This document shows positions 34,791 through 42,435 of a stretch of 57,447 nt of DNA, piece by piece; the first letter of the stretch is position 1, and the number at the start of each line of letters is the position of its first letter. The stretch is from assembly GCA_017428265.1 (NCBI GenBank), contig JAFRRD010000044.1, positions 1-57,447 of the forward strand, in the 5' to 3' direction. The position numbers and the translations under genes are program-made. Origin of the DNA: Lachnospiraceae bacterium. Lineage in GTDB: Bacteria > Bacillota > Clostridia > Lachnospirales > Lachnospiraceae. The notes below the pieces were generated by a model. That model worked only from the letters and a program-made list of their open reading frames with translations. It was not told the DNA's origin and did not search any database.

Positions 34791-34824
34791 CTGCCAAATC
34801 TTTTGAACTGAGTCTTCGCGGACC

Positions 34825-36393
34825 TTACACCCTCACGTCTATCGGAAGTTTGATCTCTTTCTCCTCGCCGTCTTTTTCGTAGACGAGCCGCGTCCGCAGC
34901 CCTTTGTGCACGAGCCTGCCGTGCGGAAGCTTCGTCATCTCGCGGTACTCACGGTAGCGCTGCTTCTGCTCGCCCGTGTAGCTGCCCGGGTCGTCCGAGG
35001 TCAGGAACACGCTGCCGCAGAGGGCATCCACCTTCGCCAGCAGGTCCTTCTGCTTTTCGTTCAGCTTCAGGTTCTCCGTCCGCAGGAATAAAACGTCCGG
35101 GTCGCAGCCGAAAGCGTAGCCGTCCAGCGGCATGCGGTTCATCGTATCCGCCATGGAGCGGCGCGTTGAAATGCGCTCCGGGTGCGCGATGTGCATGTAC
35201 AGCTTGTCGTCCCAGTCAAGGCTCACGTCACAGCCGATGCGGCAGTAGTCAACGAGGCCGAAGGCCGGCATCAGCGGCACGCCGCAGCCGAGGATCAGGG
35301 CCTTGCCGCACCATTTGCGCAGCATCTCCATCGCCCGGCGCATGCGGCCCGCGCGGGTCTCCTTTTCATTTCCGAAACAGGCCGCCCCGTAGAGGAAGTC
35401 CAGTTTCAGCAGGTCGAAGCCCCAGTCCTCGACAGCCCGGCGGATGCATTTCTCCACATAGGCCATCGCCTCTTCGTTATCGATGTCGAGGGCATAGAAG
35501 CCGCTCCAGTTGCAGCCGCATTTCCAGGGCTGGCCGTCCTTCTGGTAGAACCAGTCCGGATGCTCCTGATACACGGAAGACTTCTCTTCCGCGACGAAAG
35601 GCGCCATCCAGAGGCCGGCCCTAAAGCCCGCGCCGTGGATGATCCCGGCCATGCGCTTCATGCCGCCCGGGAACTTCTCCTCCGATGCCTCCAGCCAGTC
35701 GCCCACGAAAGGCTCCCAGCCGTCGTCGACCTGGAACATATCACCCGTTTCAAACACGTCGCGGCAGCCGTCCAGCGTCTCCAGGATGCAGTCTTCGCTG
35801 ATGTCCTGATAACGGTGGTACCAGCTGCTGTAGCCGTAGAGTTTCGGGATCTCCCGCTTTTCCATGCCCATGGCTTTGAACCAGGCCGCGAAGACTTCCT
35901 CGCGGCTTCCCTCGGCCGTAAAGAGGTCGAAGGCGCGGAAATCGCCGCTGACTTTCAGCCCCTCGGCGTCGCGCGTGATCGTCAGCACGCGCCGCAGCGA
36001 ATCGTAGGAAAAGACCGTATAGCCGTTCGTCTCATCCAGCGAGGCAAAGAGCCGGTAAGTCTCCCCCTTCCGGAACCAGCACCAGGAAAAGCCGTGGAAG
36101 CGCCCGCGCATGACGGAATAGCCCGTGATCTGCGCGTCTCCGTAGCGGTCAAGCGAGAAGTTGTTGACCAGCTGCTGCGGCAGGTGTCCCGTGCCGTACA
36201 TCCGCTGCGGGGGGAGCCATTCGGGACTGTAAGTCCAGCTCTGGTAGCCGTTGAAATACATGCCTTCCGGAGGGTCGATCTTCAGCGTCGCCCTCACCTC
36301 CCGCACGGTCCCGTCAAAGGGTCCGTGGATATGCACCTCGCCGATCCACTCGGCAGTTCCTTTAAGGCCGTTTACGGTCCACTCAAGCTTCAC
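34825..36393 (-). CDS. Alpha-galactosidase-like glycoside hydrolase (GH36 type)
   Basis: The 522-residue protein has a beta-sandwich N-terminus (YFNGYQSWTYSPEWLPPQRM) and a TIM-barrel catalytic part: FQVDDGWEPFVGDWLEA, RAGLWMAPFVAEEKS, LLKLDFLYGAACFG with the likely nucleophile Asp, and YCRIGCDVSLDWD with the likely acid Asp. These match GH36/clan D alpha-galactosidases. No signal peptide, so it acts in the cytosol on sugars brought in by the neighbouring symporter. The start is GTG at 36393 behind AAAGGAG, overlapping the symporter end by 11 bases. It is shorter than the usual 700 residues, lacking part of the N-terminal domain. Confidence 0.9.
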   Translation of the reverse strand: MKLEWTVNGLKGTAEWIGEVHIHGPFDGTVREVRATLKIDPPEGMYFNGYQSWTYSPEWLPPQRMYGTGHLPQQLVNNFSLDRYGDAQITGYSVMRGRFHGFSWCWFRKGETYRLFASLDETNGYTVFSYDSLRRVLTITRDAEGLKVSGDFRAFDLFTAEGSREEVFAAWFKAMGMEKREIPKLYGYSSWYHRYQDISEDCILETLDGCRDVFETGDMFQVDDGWEPFVGDWLEASEEKFPGGMKRMAGIIHGAGFRAGLWMAPFVAEEKSSVYQEHPDWFYQKDGQPWKCGCNWSGFYALDIDNEEAMAYVEKCIRRAVEDWGFDLLKLDFLYGAACFGNEKETRAGRMRRAMEMLRKWCGKALILGCGVPLMPAFGLVDYCRIGCDVSLDWDDKLYMHIAHPERISTRRSMADTMNRMPLDGYAFGCDPDVLFLRTENLKLNEKQKDLLAKVDALCGSVFLTSDDPGSYTGEQKQRYREYREMTKLPHGRLVHKGLRTRLVYEKDGEEKEIKLPIDVRV

Positions 36394-37765
36394 CGCGTCT
36401 CTCCTTTAATACTTCGCCGATCTCCGCCATCTTCGCGTCGGTCAGCTTGAACTTCTTGCCGAAGAAGAAAAATACTGCGATCAGGGTCAGGATCGGGATG
36501 ACCGTCATCAGGAGCCGCAGGCCGGTGATGGTGCTTGCGCTCTGCTGGATGATCTCGCCCGTATCCTCCGTATTGCCGACAAGGCCGATCAGGTCGATGC
36601 CGATACCGGTCAGGAACACCGCAACGCCCGAGGCCAGTTTGACCACGAAGGTCTGCATGGAGAAAATGACGCTCTCCTCGCGGCGGCCGTTCTGCAGCTC
36701 GCCGTAGTCGACGCTGCCGGACAGGAAGACCGTCGTCAGAACGCTCAGGATACCGTTCGCCATGAAGACCATGATGCCCGGGACGAACAGGGCATAAAGG
36801 GTGTGTTCGAAGCCCAGGAAGACGAGGCCGAGCAGGACGCCGTAGCCGGCAAGCGCGAGGCCGACCGCAATGCGGAAGATCTTCTCGTTCGCGATCTTTC
36901 TCGCACGCAGCAGCGGGTAGACGACCATCATACCGACGATCTGGAAGGCGCCGCCAACCGTCGAGAAGAGGGTGTAATCGCCCTTCCAGCCGGCGCCGCC
37001 AAAGTCATATTTGAAGAAGTAAATGATAAAGTTGGAGGTCAGGTACAGGGCCATGTTGACCATGACGATGGTGAGGACCACGGTCAGGGCCTGGTCGTTG
37101 TGGAAGAGCGCGCGGAACATTTCCTTCACGCTGACGTTCTCCATCTTCGTCTCGCGTTCTTTCACGTTCAGACAGCAGATCACTTCGGTGATGATGAAGA
37201 TGACCGCGACGATCAGGGCCACGTAGCGGAAGCCCGTGCGTTCGCTGTCGCCGCCGAGGATGCCGACCATCAGCATCGTGCCCATGGCCATGATGGCGGC
37301 GCCGATGCCGGCGCAGGTACGGCCGACGACGGAGAGGTTCTCGCGCTCAGCCTGCGTATCGGTCAGGGCGGGGATCATGCTCCAGTAAGGGATGTCCATC
37401 ATGGTGTAGGTGACGCCCCAGAGGATGTAGACGACGCTGAAAAAGACCATCATCTTGCTCTCCGGCATGACCGGCGCCGCATACAGGGCGTAGAGCACGA
37501 GGGCGTTCAGCACGGTCCCGGAGAAGAGCCAGGGCCTGAATTTGCCCCATTTGGTCTTGGTCTTTGCGACCAGCACGCCCATGAAGGGGTCGTTCAGTGC
37601 GTCGAATACCCGCGCCACCATCAGGATGGTGCCGACGAAAGCGGCGCTCAGTCCGATGATATCCTGGTAATAATACAGAACATAGTTCGCGGAAAGCGCG
37701 TAGACCATGTCCTTGCCGACCGCACCGATACCGTAGGCGATCTTCTTGCCTGTTGTCAGTTTCAT
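36383..37765 (-). CDS. GPH-family (MelB-like) sugar:cation symporter
   Basis: A 460-residue protein with 12 predicted helices. It begins MKLTTGKKIAYGIGAVGKDM and has YYQDIIGLSAAFVGTILMVA, VFDALNDPFMGVLVAKTKTK and WGKFRPWLF, all typical of the glycoside-pentoside-hexuronide family. It should import alpha-galactosides such as melibiose with Na+ or H+, given the overlapping alpha-galactosidase gene. The ATG at 37765 follows CGGGAGG; the longer frame upstream runs through the promoter and is not real. Confidence 0.95.
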   Translation of the reverse strand: MKLTTGKKIAYGIGAVGKDMVYALSANYVLYYYQDIIGLSAAFVGTILMVARVFDALNDPFMGVLVAKTKTKWGKFRPWLFSGTVLNALVLYALYAAPVMPESKMMVFFSVVYILWGVTYTMMDIPYWSMIPALTDTQAERENLSVVGRTCAGIGAAIMAMGTMLMVGILGGDSERTGFRYVALIVAVIFIITEVICCLNVKERETKMENVSVKEMFRALFHNDQALTVVLTIVMVNMALYLTSNFIIYFFKYDFGGAGWKGDYTLFSTVGGAFQIVGMMVVYPLLRARKIANEKIFRIAVGLALAGYGVLLGLVFLGFEHTLYALFVPGIMVFMANGILSVLTTVFLSGSVDYGELQNGRREESVIFSMQTFVVKLASGVAVFLTGIGIDLIGLVGNTEDTGEIIQQSASTITGLRLLMTVIPILTLIAVFFFFGKKFKLTDAKMAEIGEVLKERRGEA

Positions 37766-37811
37766 AAATAAATCCTCCCGGCCCCGCGGACGGGGCATAA
37801 GTTTCTGAAAT

Positions 37812-37840
37812 ATTATAGCCGACACGGGATGAAAATGCAA
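37812..37840 (-). promoter_or_regulatory. Sigma-A promoter of the symporter-galactosidase operon
   Basis: On the minus strand TTGCAT (37835-37840) and a perfect TATAAT (37812-37817) have a 17-base spacer, about 50 bases before the symporter start. It begins directly after the serpin terminator. Confidence 0.85.
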
Positions 37841-37842
37841 TG

Positions 37843-37871
37843 AAAAAAGCCCCTTTCGCGGAGAAAGAGGC
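37843..37871 (-). terminator. Terminator of the sigma-serpin operon
   Basis: GCCTCTTTC and GAAAGGGGC, with a CGCG-type loop, are followed by TTTTTT on the minus strand, about 70 bases after the serpin stop. One bulged base is present. Confidence 0.8.
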
Positions 37872-37941
37872 TTGTTCTGTCGTAGTATTACGCTCCGGCC
37901 GGCGGCGCCGGCAGACACCGGCCCGTCAAGCCGGTTGACTC

Positions 37942-39402
37942 TTATTCGATGTTCTGCACGACGCCGGCAAAGAGGATCGAATTATCCTGCCCGGTCACGA
38001 GGAAAAGGAAGGGGCGGTCGACGGTGAAGCTATGACCGGGTTCGATATAAGCCGCGAGCATTTCCAGATACGTATATGCCGCGCCGACGATCCCGTCTTC
38101 ATCGATCTCTACCATGGCCGCATGCTGTGCCTTGCCGAGATAAAGGCCGGCGGCCTCTTCTTTTTTTGCCATGAGCGGCGTAAAATCAGCCAGCGTTTGG
38201 TCCGTCACGTCTGTGATGCCGAGCGCCGGCAGAATCTTCATAAGATCCGTCTGTCCTTCCACCTTAAACTTCGGGAGCGACAGAATCACTTTTCCGCGGG
38301 GTTCATACGGTCCCTGCTCATTTCGTTTCAGCATGTTCAGCAGTTCCGGATCCGCGGCAAGATCGGCAGCTTCCGTACCTTCTTTCGGCAGGCAAATATA
38401 GACAAAACCGCTGTCCGTGAGCGGAAGACCGACCGACTCAAAGCACTCACCTTCATACCAGTCCGCCGTTTTCTCCCCGTGCATCATCTCGACTTCGGTA
38501 TCACCCTTCGCTCCGTGAAAGACCTCCTGTCTGTTATTCGTTTTCCAGAACGGATCTTCCCACATTGCCTTGAAGAGAATTGTCGAGACCAGCGCCAGCA
38601 CGGCGTTTCTGTCCATCTTCATTTCTTTCGTCTGCTCGGAAAGCAGACCGCCGGTATTTTCATCGGTCCATTTCTGCAGAGCCTTATTCATTGCGTCGGA
38701 ACCGGGAGTTCCGATAAAGGAATCGGCATAGTAACGCTCAGCCAGGGTCTGCAGCGTCGATTTGTTGTAATTGTAAGCGCTGCTCAGCCAGTATGAATCG
38801 GCGAGCAGACTCTGCAGCTGGAAGGAGTCGGCATAATTGCTTTTCCAGAGAAGAGCAGCTTTCTCCCGCAGCGTTTCAACATCCGGCACGCACAGCACAT
38901 CCAGGATCTGCTGCCTGGTATTTCCGTCTGTAACCTCTGCGAGCATGGCCAGGGCCATGTAAATGTTCAGCGGAGAGCAGACGGCATTGTCCTCCTGCCC
39001 CGCCAGCATCACCTTCATCAGGCGTTCGTAGTAGGGCCGCATGCCCTCCTGCAGTGCATAGGCGGGATCGGTGAGTTTGGCCTGCGCGTTCCACCAGGCA
39101 GTATGTTTATTGTATGAATGGAGGTCTTCTTCCGAAGACAGTTTGATTGAAGAGACCGGCTTTACCGCCTGCACGGTTTCGACGCCCGGATAGTTCACTT
39201 TCGCCGTGACCTTTCGGAAAAGCGGGATCCCGACCGTCAGCACCAGGGCGATCACCGCCGCGCCGCCGAGCGCCCAAAGCCACATCTGCCTTCTCTTTCG
39301 CCCGGCAGCCGTTCCTTTGCCGAGTCCCTCTTCCACGATATGTTTCACCGCCCGGTCGATCATTTCCGGGGCAGGCATGACGATCTTCTCATCACCGCTC
39401 AT
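37942..39402 (-). CDS. Membrane-anchored serpin, candidate anti-sigma factor
   Basis: The 486-residue protein has a short cytosolic N-terminus (1-39, APEMIDRAVKHIVEEGLG), one membrane helix at 41-62, and an extracellular serpin domain from about residue 95. The serpin signature FTVDRPFLFLV lies near the C-terminus. The reactive loop begins near G437 (GIVGAAYTYLEMLAAYIEPG) with small residues in the hinge, compatible with an inhibitory serpin; scissile bond is roughly Ala-Ala or Ala-Tyr. Secreted clostridial serpins inhibit host or gut proteases. Here the gene overlaps the ECF sigma gene by 11 bases, the place of an anti-sigma factor, so the cytosolic tail may hold the sigma factor. That role is inference. 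GGGAGG precedes the ATG. Confidence 0.93.
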   Translation of the reverse strand: MSGDEKIVMPAPEMIDRAVKHIVEEGLGKGTAAGRKRRQMWLWALGGAAVIALVLTVGIPLFRKVTAKVNYPGVETVQAVKPVSSIKLSSEEDLHSYNKHTAWWNAQAKLTDPAYALQEGMRPYYERLMKVMLAGQEDNAVCSPLNIYMALAMLAEVTDGNTRQQILDVLCVPDVETLREKAALLWKSNYADSFQLQSLLADSYWLSSAYNYNKSTLQTLAERYYADSFIGTPGSDAMNKALQKWTDENTGGLLSEQTKEMKMDRNAVLALVSTILFKAMWEDPFWKTNNRQEVFHGAKGDTEVEMMHGEKTADWYEGECFESVGLPLTDSGFVYICLPKEGTEAADLAADPELLNMLKRNEQGPYEPRGKVILSLPKFKVEGQTDLMKILPALGITDVTDQTLADFTPLMAKKEEAAGLYLGKAQHAAMVEIDEDGIVGAAYTYLEMLAAYIEPGHSFTVDRPFLFLVTGQDNSILFAGVVQNIE

Positions 39403-39928
39403 TGCTGAATTCCTCCCTGATCCGTTTCTGCAGGCGGTAATACTTCGTCTTGACGCTCGCTTCGGGCATTCCCGTCATTTCCGCGATCCCGCGGAACGTC
39501 AGGCCCTCAAAGATGTGCAGGCGGAAGACCGTCTGCGTCTCCTCATCAAAACCAGAGACGTAAGCTTCGATCCGCCGAAGAAGCGCTGCGTCATCGAGCC
39601 TTGCAAGCTCGTCAGGTCCCTCCTGCACGGTGTCATCTTCGAGAGGCAGAAGCGTCACTTGCGCAGCGCGGCGCCGATCGATCACCTTGTGCGTCGCGAT
39701 GGCATAGAGCCAGGTCCGGAAAGCGCTCTTTTTGCTGTCGTAGCAGCCGATCGACTGCAGCACCGCGATGAAGATCTCCTGCGTAAGGTCCATCGCATCC
39801 TCCCGGTTCCCGGTCTGACGGTAAACGTAGACATAGATCTCCTCATAATATCCGCGCACCAGAAGATCGGCCGCCTTTCGCGACCCGTATTTCTGTACGC
39901 GTCTGATGAGTCCGGATTCTCCGTCCAT
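39392..39928 (-). CDS. ECF-type RNA polymerase sigma factor
   Basis: The 178-residue protein has sigma region 2 (YYEEIYVYVYRQTGNREDAM, DLTQEIFIAVLQSIGCYD, FRTWLYAIATHKVIDRRR) and region 4 (LHIFEGLTFRGIAEMTGMPE, ASVKTKYYRLQKRIREEF), with no region 3, as in extracytoplasmic-function sigma factors. It would direct polymerase to its own regulon. A matching TGAAAC-N16-CGAATA promoter lies just upstream, implying autoregulation. AAGGAGAG precedes the ATG. It overlaps the serpin gene by 11 bases. Confidence 0.96.
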   Translation of the reverse strand: MDGESGLIRRVQKYGSRKAADLLVRGYYEEIYVYVYRQTGNREDAMDLTQEIFIAVLQSIGCYDSKKSAFRTWLYAIATHKVIDRRRAAQVTLLPLEDDTVQEGPDELARLDDAALLRRIEAYVSGFDEETQTVFRLHIFEGLTFRGIAEMTGMPEASVKTKYYRLQKRIREEFSNER

Positions 39929-39964
39929 GTCCTCTCTCCTTCGAAGTATTCCCTTCTGCTGATA

Positions 39965-39992
39965 TATTCGGCCCTGCAGGGAAAAAGTTTCA
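39965..39992 (-). promoter_or_regulatory. ECF (SigW-like) promoter of the sigma-serpin operon
   Basis: On the minus strand TGAAAC (39987-39992) and CGAATA (39965-39970) are separated by 16 bases, close to the SigW-type consensus TGAAAC-N16-CGTA. It lies about 37 bases before the sigma start and indicates control by the sigma factor itself. Confidence 0.8.
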
Positions 39993-40078
39993 GCGATCCC
40001 CGTGCTTTTTTCTCAATTCAATTCGGAAAAATCATAACATAGCGCTTCCGAAGGCGCAATAATCACCTGGGAAAGCAT

Positions 40079-40107
40079 TTGCGAAGCGCCGCCGGATGAA
40101 GTATGAT
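40079..40107 (+). promoter_or_regulatory. Sigma-A promoter of the MFS transporter gene
   Basis: TTGCGA (40079-40084) and TATGAT (40102-40107) have a 17-base spacer, about 42 bases before the transporter start, divergent from the sigma-serpin operon. Confidence 0.7.
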
Positions 40108-40149
40108 GGAAGCAGCAAAATCGCTGGCAAGCGGAAAGGAGGAAAGCCC

Positions 40150-41352
40150 ATGCGCAAGTTTACGGAAGTCTTCCGGGCGGAATCCGGCTGGCGGATGTTC
40201 TTTGTCTCGGTCATGACCTTCGGCCTCGGCTACGGCCTCTACAAGGGGATCATCGACAATTATCTCGCCGAGATCGTGTCCATGACATCGTTCGACAAAG
40301 GCGTTTCCGAGTTCTTCCGGGAGTTGCCCGGTCTCCTGCTCGTCTTTATTCTGGCCGTTTTCTTCATGCTTTCCGCAGAAACGATCTACAAGCTGGGCGC
40401 CCTCTTCATGCTCGGCGGCATGGTCATGCAGGCCGTCGTGCCGGCGACGCGCGTGATGGTGATCCTCGCCATCTTTGTCTTCTCGCTGGGCGACCATATG
40501 CAGCTCGGCATGCGTTCGACTCTCTCTCTGCAGTACGCAAAGGAGGGACGCGGCGGCGCGGCACTGGGTCTCCAGACCTCGGTCTACCGGATCGGGACGC
40601 TCGCGGGGTATCTTGCCATCGCCGCGGTCTTTTATTTCCTCGAAGGCGCCGAAAGCCCCTACCGGACGGTCTTTGCCGTCAGCGCAGCCATCATCGCCCT
40701 CGGGGCTCTCGCTTCCCTGCGCATGAAAGGAAGCAGCCGTCCCGACGAGACGAAACGGCGCTTCTATTTCCGCAAAAAATATTCGAAATATTACATGCTT
40801 GAGGTCTTCTACGGGGCCCGCAAGCAGATCTTCTTCACCTTCGGGCCGTACGTTCTGGTCCTCTTTTACGGCGCCGACGCCATGGTCATCAGCCTGCTTT
40901 TTGCAGTTTCGTCGGTGTGCATGTTCCTGGCCGCGCCCGCCGTCGGCCGCATCATCGACCGCTTCGGCTACAAGATCGTGATGATCACGGACACGCTGGT
41001 CCTCGTGATCGTCTGCTTCTTCTACGGCTTCGCGCACCACATCTTCCCGCGGAACGTCGCCTTCATCGTCTGCTGCGTCAACTACGTGCTGGATTCGGTC
41101 ATTTCGCTGGCCTCCATGGCCTCAAACGTCTACGTGCAGGATCTGTCGGACAGTCCCGACGAAGTGCGTGCGACGATCTCCACCGGCGTCTCCGTCAACC
41201 ACCTGATCACGATCCTGATCGCGCTTTTCGGCGGCTGGATCTGGCAGGTGCTCGGCATCGAGACGCTGTTCATCCTCTCGGCAATCCTCGGCCTGTGCAA
41301 CAGCGCCTACGCCGCAACGATCAAGACCGGGAAGGCGGCGGCAAAATTATAA
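40150..41352 (+). CDS. MFS transporter
   Basis: A 400-residue membrane protein with about 12 helices (FFVSVMTFGLGYGLYKGIID, ELPGLLLVFILAVFFMLSAE, HLITILIALFGGWIWQVLGI). The loop after helix 2 is short, and a Lys/Arg-rich loop (ETKRRFYFRKKYSKYY) separates the halves. This is the general shape of major facilitator carriers; substrate is not recognisable. The start is the ATG at 40150 behind AAAGGAGG. It is a single gene on the plus strand among minus-strand neighbours. Confidence 0.88.
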   Translation: MRKFTEVFRAESGWRMFFVSVMTFGLGYGLYKGIIDNYLAEIVSMTSFDKGVSEFFRELPGLLLVFILAVFFMLSAETIYKLGALFMLGGMVMQAVVPATRVMVILAIFVFSLGDHMQLGMRSTLSLQYAKEGRGGAALGLQTSVYRIGTLAGYLAIAAVFYFLEGAESPYRTVFAVSAAIIALGALASLRMKGSSRPDETKRRFYFRKKYSKYYMLEVFYGARKQIFFTFGPYVLVLFYGADAMVISLLFAVSSVCMFLAAPAVGRIIDRFGYKIVMITDTLVLVIVCFFYGFAHHIFPRNVAFIVCCVNYVLDSVISLASMASNVYVQDLSDSPDEVRATISTGVSVNHLITILIALFGGWIWQVLGIETLFILSAILGLCNSAYAATIKTGKAAAKL

Positions 41353-41361
41353 CCATCTTAT

Positions 41362-41658
41362 TTATCCGTTTACGGCTTTCCGGGGAATGAATTCAACTTT
41401 CAGCGTCATTCCCATCCCGTTCGCAAGGCGCTGCAGCGTGCGGATCGACGGGTTGGCATTGCCGTTTTCCAGCTTGCTGATGTCTCCCTGGGCAATCCCG
41501 GTGCGCTCGGCAAGCTCTTTTTGTGTCAGCCCGGACCGGCGCCGTGCCTCAATGATCGCCCGGATCACGGCGCGTTCCGGCTGCAGAGCCTCATACTCTC
41601 TTCGGAATTCGGGATCGCGAAGCTGCTCTTCCAAAAAATCATTATACTTATTGCTCAT
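41362..41658 (-). CDS. HTH (XRE) antitoxin of a HigBA/RelE-type pair
   Basis: A 98-residue protein with a central XRE helix-turn-helix (SGLTQKELAERTGIAQGDIS, KLENGNANPSIRTLQRLANG). The acidic N-terminus (FLEEQLRDPEFRREYEALQP) probably wraps the toxin. It would neutralise the upstream toxin and repress their common promoter at the palindrome 42049-42068. The start overlaps the toxin stop by 4 bases. Toxin-first order is typical of HigBA. Confidence 0.93.
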   Translation of the reverse strand: MSNKYNDFLEEQLRDPEFRREYEALQPERAVIRAIIEARRRSGLTQKELAERTGIAQGDISKLENGNANPSIRTLQRLANGMGMTLKVEFIPRKAVNG

Positions 41659-42014
41659 TCGGCGCTCTCCCTTCTTCTCAGATGATCCGCCCTGTATCTC
41701 TTTGCTTTTTCGATCTCTCCCGGCGGTGTTTTCTGAGTCTTTTTGATAGATCCGTTTGTTAAAATGATTCGCCGATCCACATAGAAGAAATACAGAACTC
41801 TCGAAATGTCTGTTCCGACTTTTGCCCTGAGTTCAAATATCCCTTCCTCCAGATGTTTGGAATACGGTTCGCGGAGCTCATAGCCATAATCCTGCAGGAT
41901 CGACATACTACTCATCATCTTGGCCCGCATTTTTGTATTGAGGCTGAGCAGGAATTCTTTCGCGGGTTGTTCTCCGTTTTCTTTTGTGTAGAATTCTACT
42001 TCAAATTTTGGCAA
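41655..42014 (-). CDS. RelE/HigB-type toxin
   Basis: A 119-residue phage-derived Gp49/HigB-like toxin: KFEVEFYTKENGEQPAKEFL, SKHLEEGIFELRAKVGTDIS and RVLYFFYVDRRIILTNGSIK with the strand carrying conserved Arg and Tyr residues. Known members cut mRNA in the ribosome. The C-terminus is basic (RYRADHLRRRES). It is the first gene of the pair, with the palindromic operator inside its promoter. Confidence 0.93.
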   Translation of the reverse strand: MPKFEVEFYTKENGEQPAKEFLLSLNTKMRAKMMSSMSILQDYGYELREPYSKHLEEGIFELRAKVGTDISRVLYFFYVDRRIILTNGSIKKTQKTPPGEIEKAKRYRADHLRRRESAE

Positions 42015-42045
42015 TTCAACCTCCTGCCTGACACCTCCCGTCTTG

Positions 42046-42074
42046 ATATTATAGGATAAATCCTATAACGTCAA
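42046..42074 (-). promoter_or_regulatory. Promoter of the toxin-antitoxin pair
   Basis: On the minus strand TTGACG (42069-42074) and TAATAT (42046-42051) have a 17-base spacer; TATAAT two bases off gives a 15-base spacer. The operator palindrome fills the spacer. Confidence 0.6.
42049..42068. promoter_or_regulatory. Palindromic operator of the toxin-antitoxin pair
   Basis: TTATAGGA-TAAA-TCCTATAA has perfect 8-bp arms and lies between the -35 and -10 elements, where a bound antitoxin would block polymerase. Confidence 0.8.
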
Positions 42075-42082
42075 GCATAATT

Positions 42083-42109
42083 ACAGCACAGCAAAAACTG
42101 CTGTGCTGT
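42083..42109 (-). terminator. Hairpin after the DUF1294 gene
   Basis: ACAGCACAGC and GCTGTGCTGT form a perfect 10-bp stem with a 7-base loop. On the minus strand only AATTATG follows, so termination may be weak. It separates the DUF1294 gene from the toxin promoter. Confidence 0.45.
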
Positions 42110-42122
42110 TGATCAGTCAGCA

Positions 42123-42419
42123 TTAGAACGGCAAAGTGATGATGCCTTTGTTTACAAGAAGATAAACGATCACGATCTGCGCGATCAGGATCGCGGGGAT
42201 CCCGATCCGGAAATACCAGTGTTTCGTTTTGTGACGGAAAAGGTACATCCCGAGGATGGCGCCGATGCTCCCTCCCAGGATGGCGGACAGGAACAGTGTC
42301 TTCTCGGGGATCCTCCACTGTCCTTTTTTCGCGCGCTTTTTATCGATGCCGAAAATGGCAAAGGCAACGAGATTGATGATGACAAGCCAGGCAATGACTG
42401 CGATCCATACGGGCGGCAT
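42123..42419 (-). CDS. DUF1294 membrane protein
   Basis: A 98-residue protein with three helices (VWIAVIAWLVIINLVAFAIF, LFLSAILGGSIGAILGMYLF, GIPAILIAQIVIVYLLVNKG). The conserved DUF1294 block GIDKKRAKKGQWRIPEKTLF and the FRHKTKHWYF block lie between them. No function is known to me. The ATG at 42419 follows AAAAAAGGAG. It lies 16 bases behind the MFS-like gene, likely the same operon. Confidence 0.92.
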   Translation of the reverse strand: MPPVWIAVIAWLVIINLVAFAIFGIDKKRAKKGQWRIPEKTLFLSAILGGSIGAILGMYLFRHKTKHWYFRIGIPAILIAQIVIVYLLVNKGIITLPF

Positions 42420-42435
42420 ATAAATTCTCCTTTTT

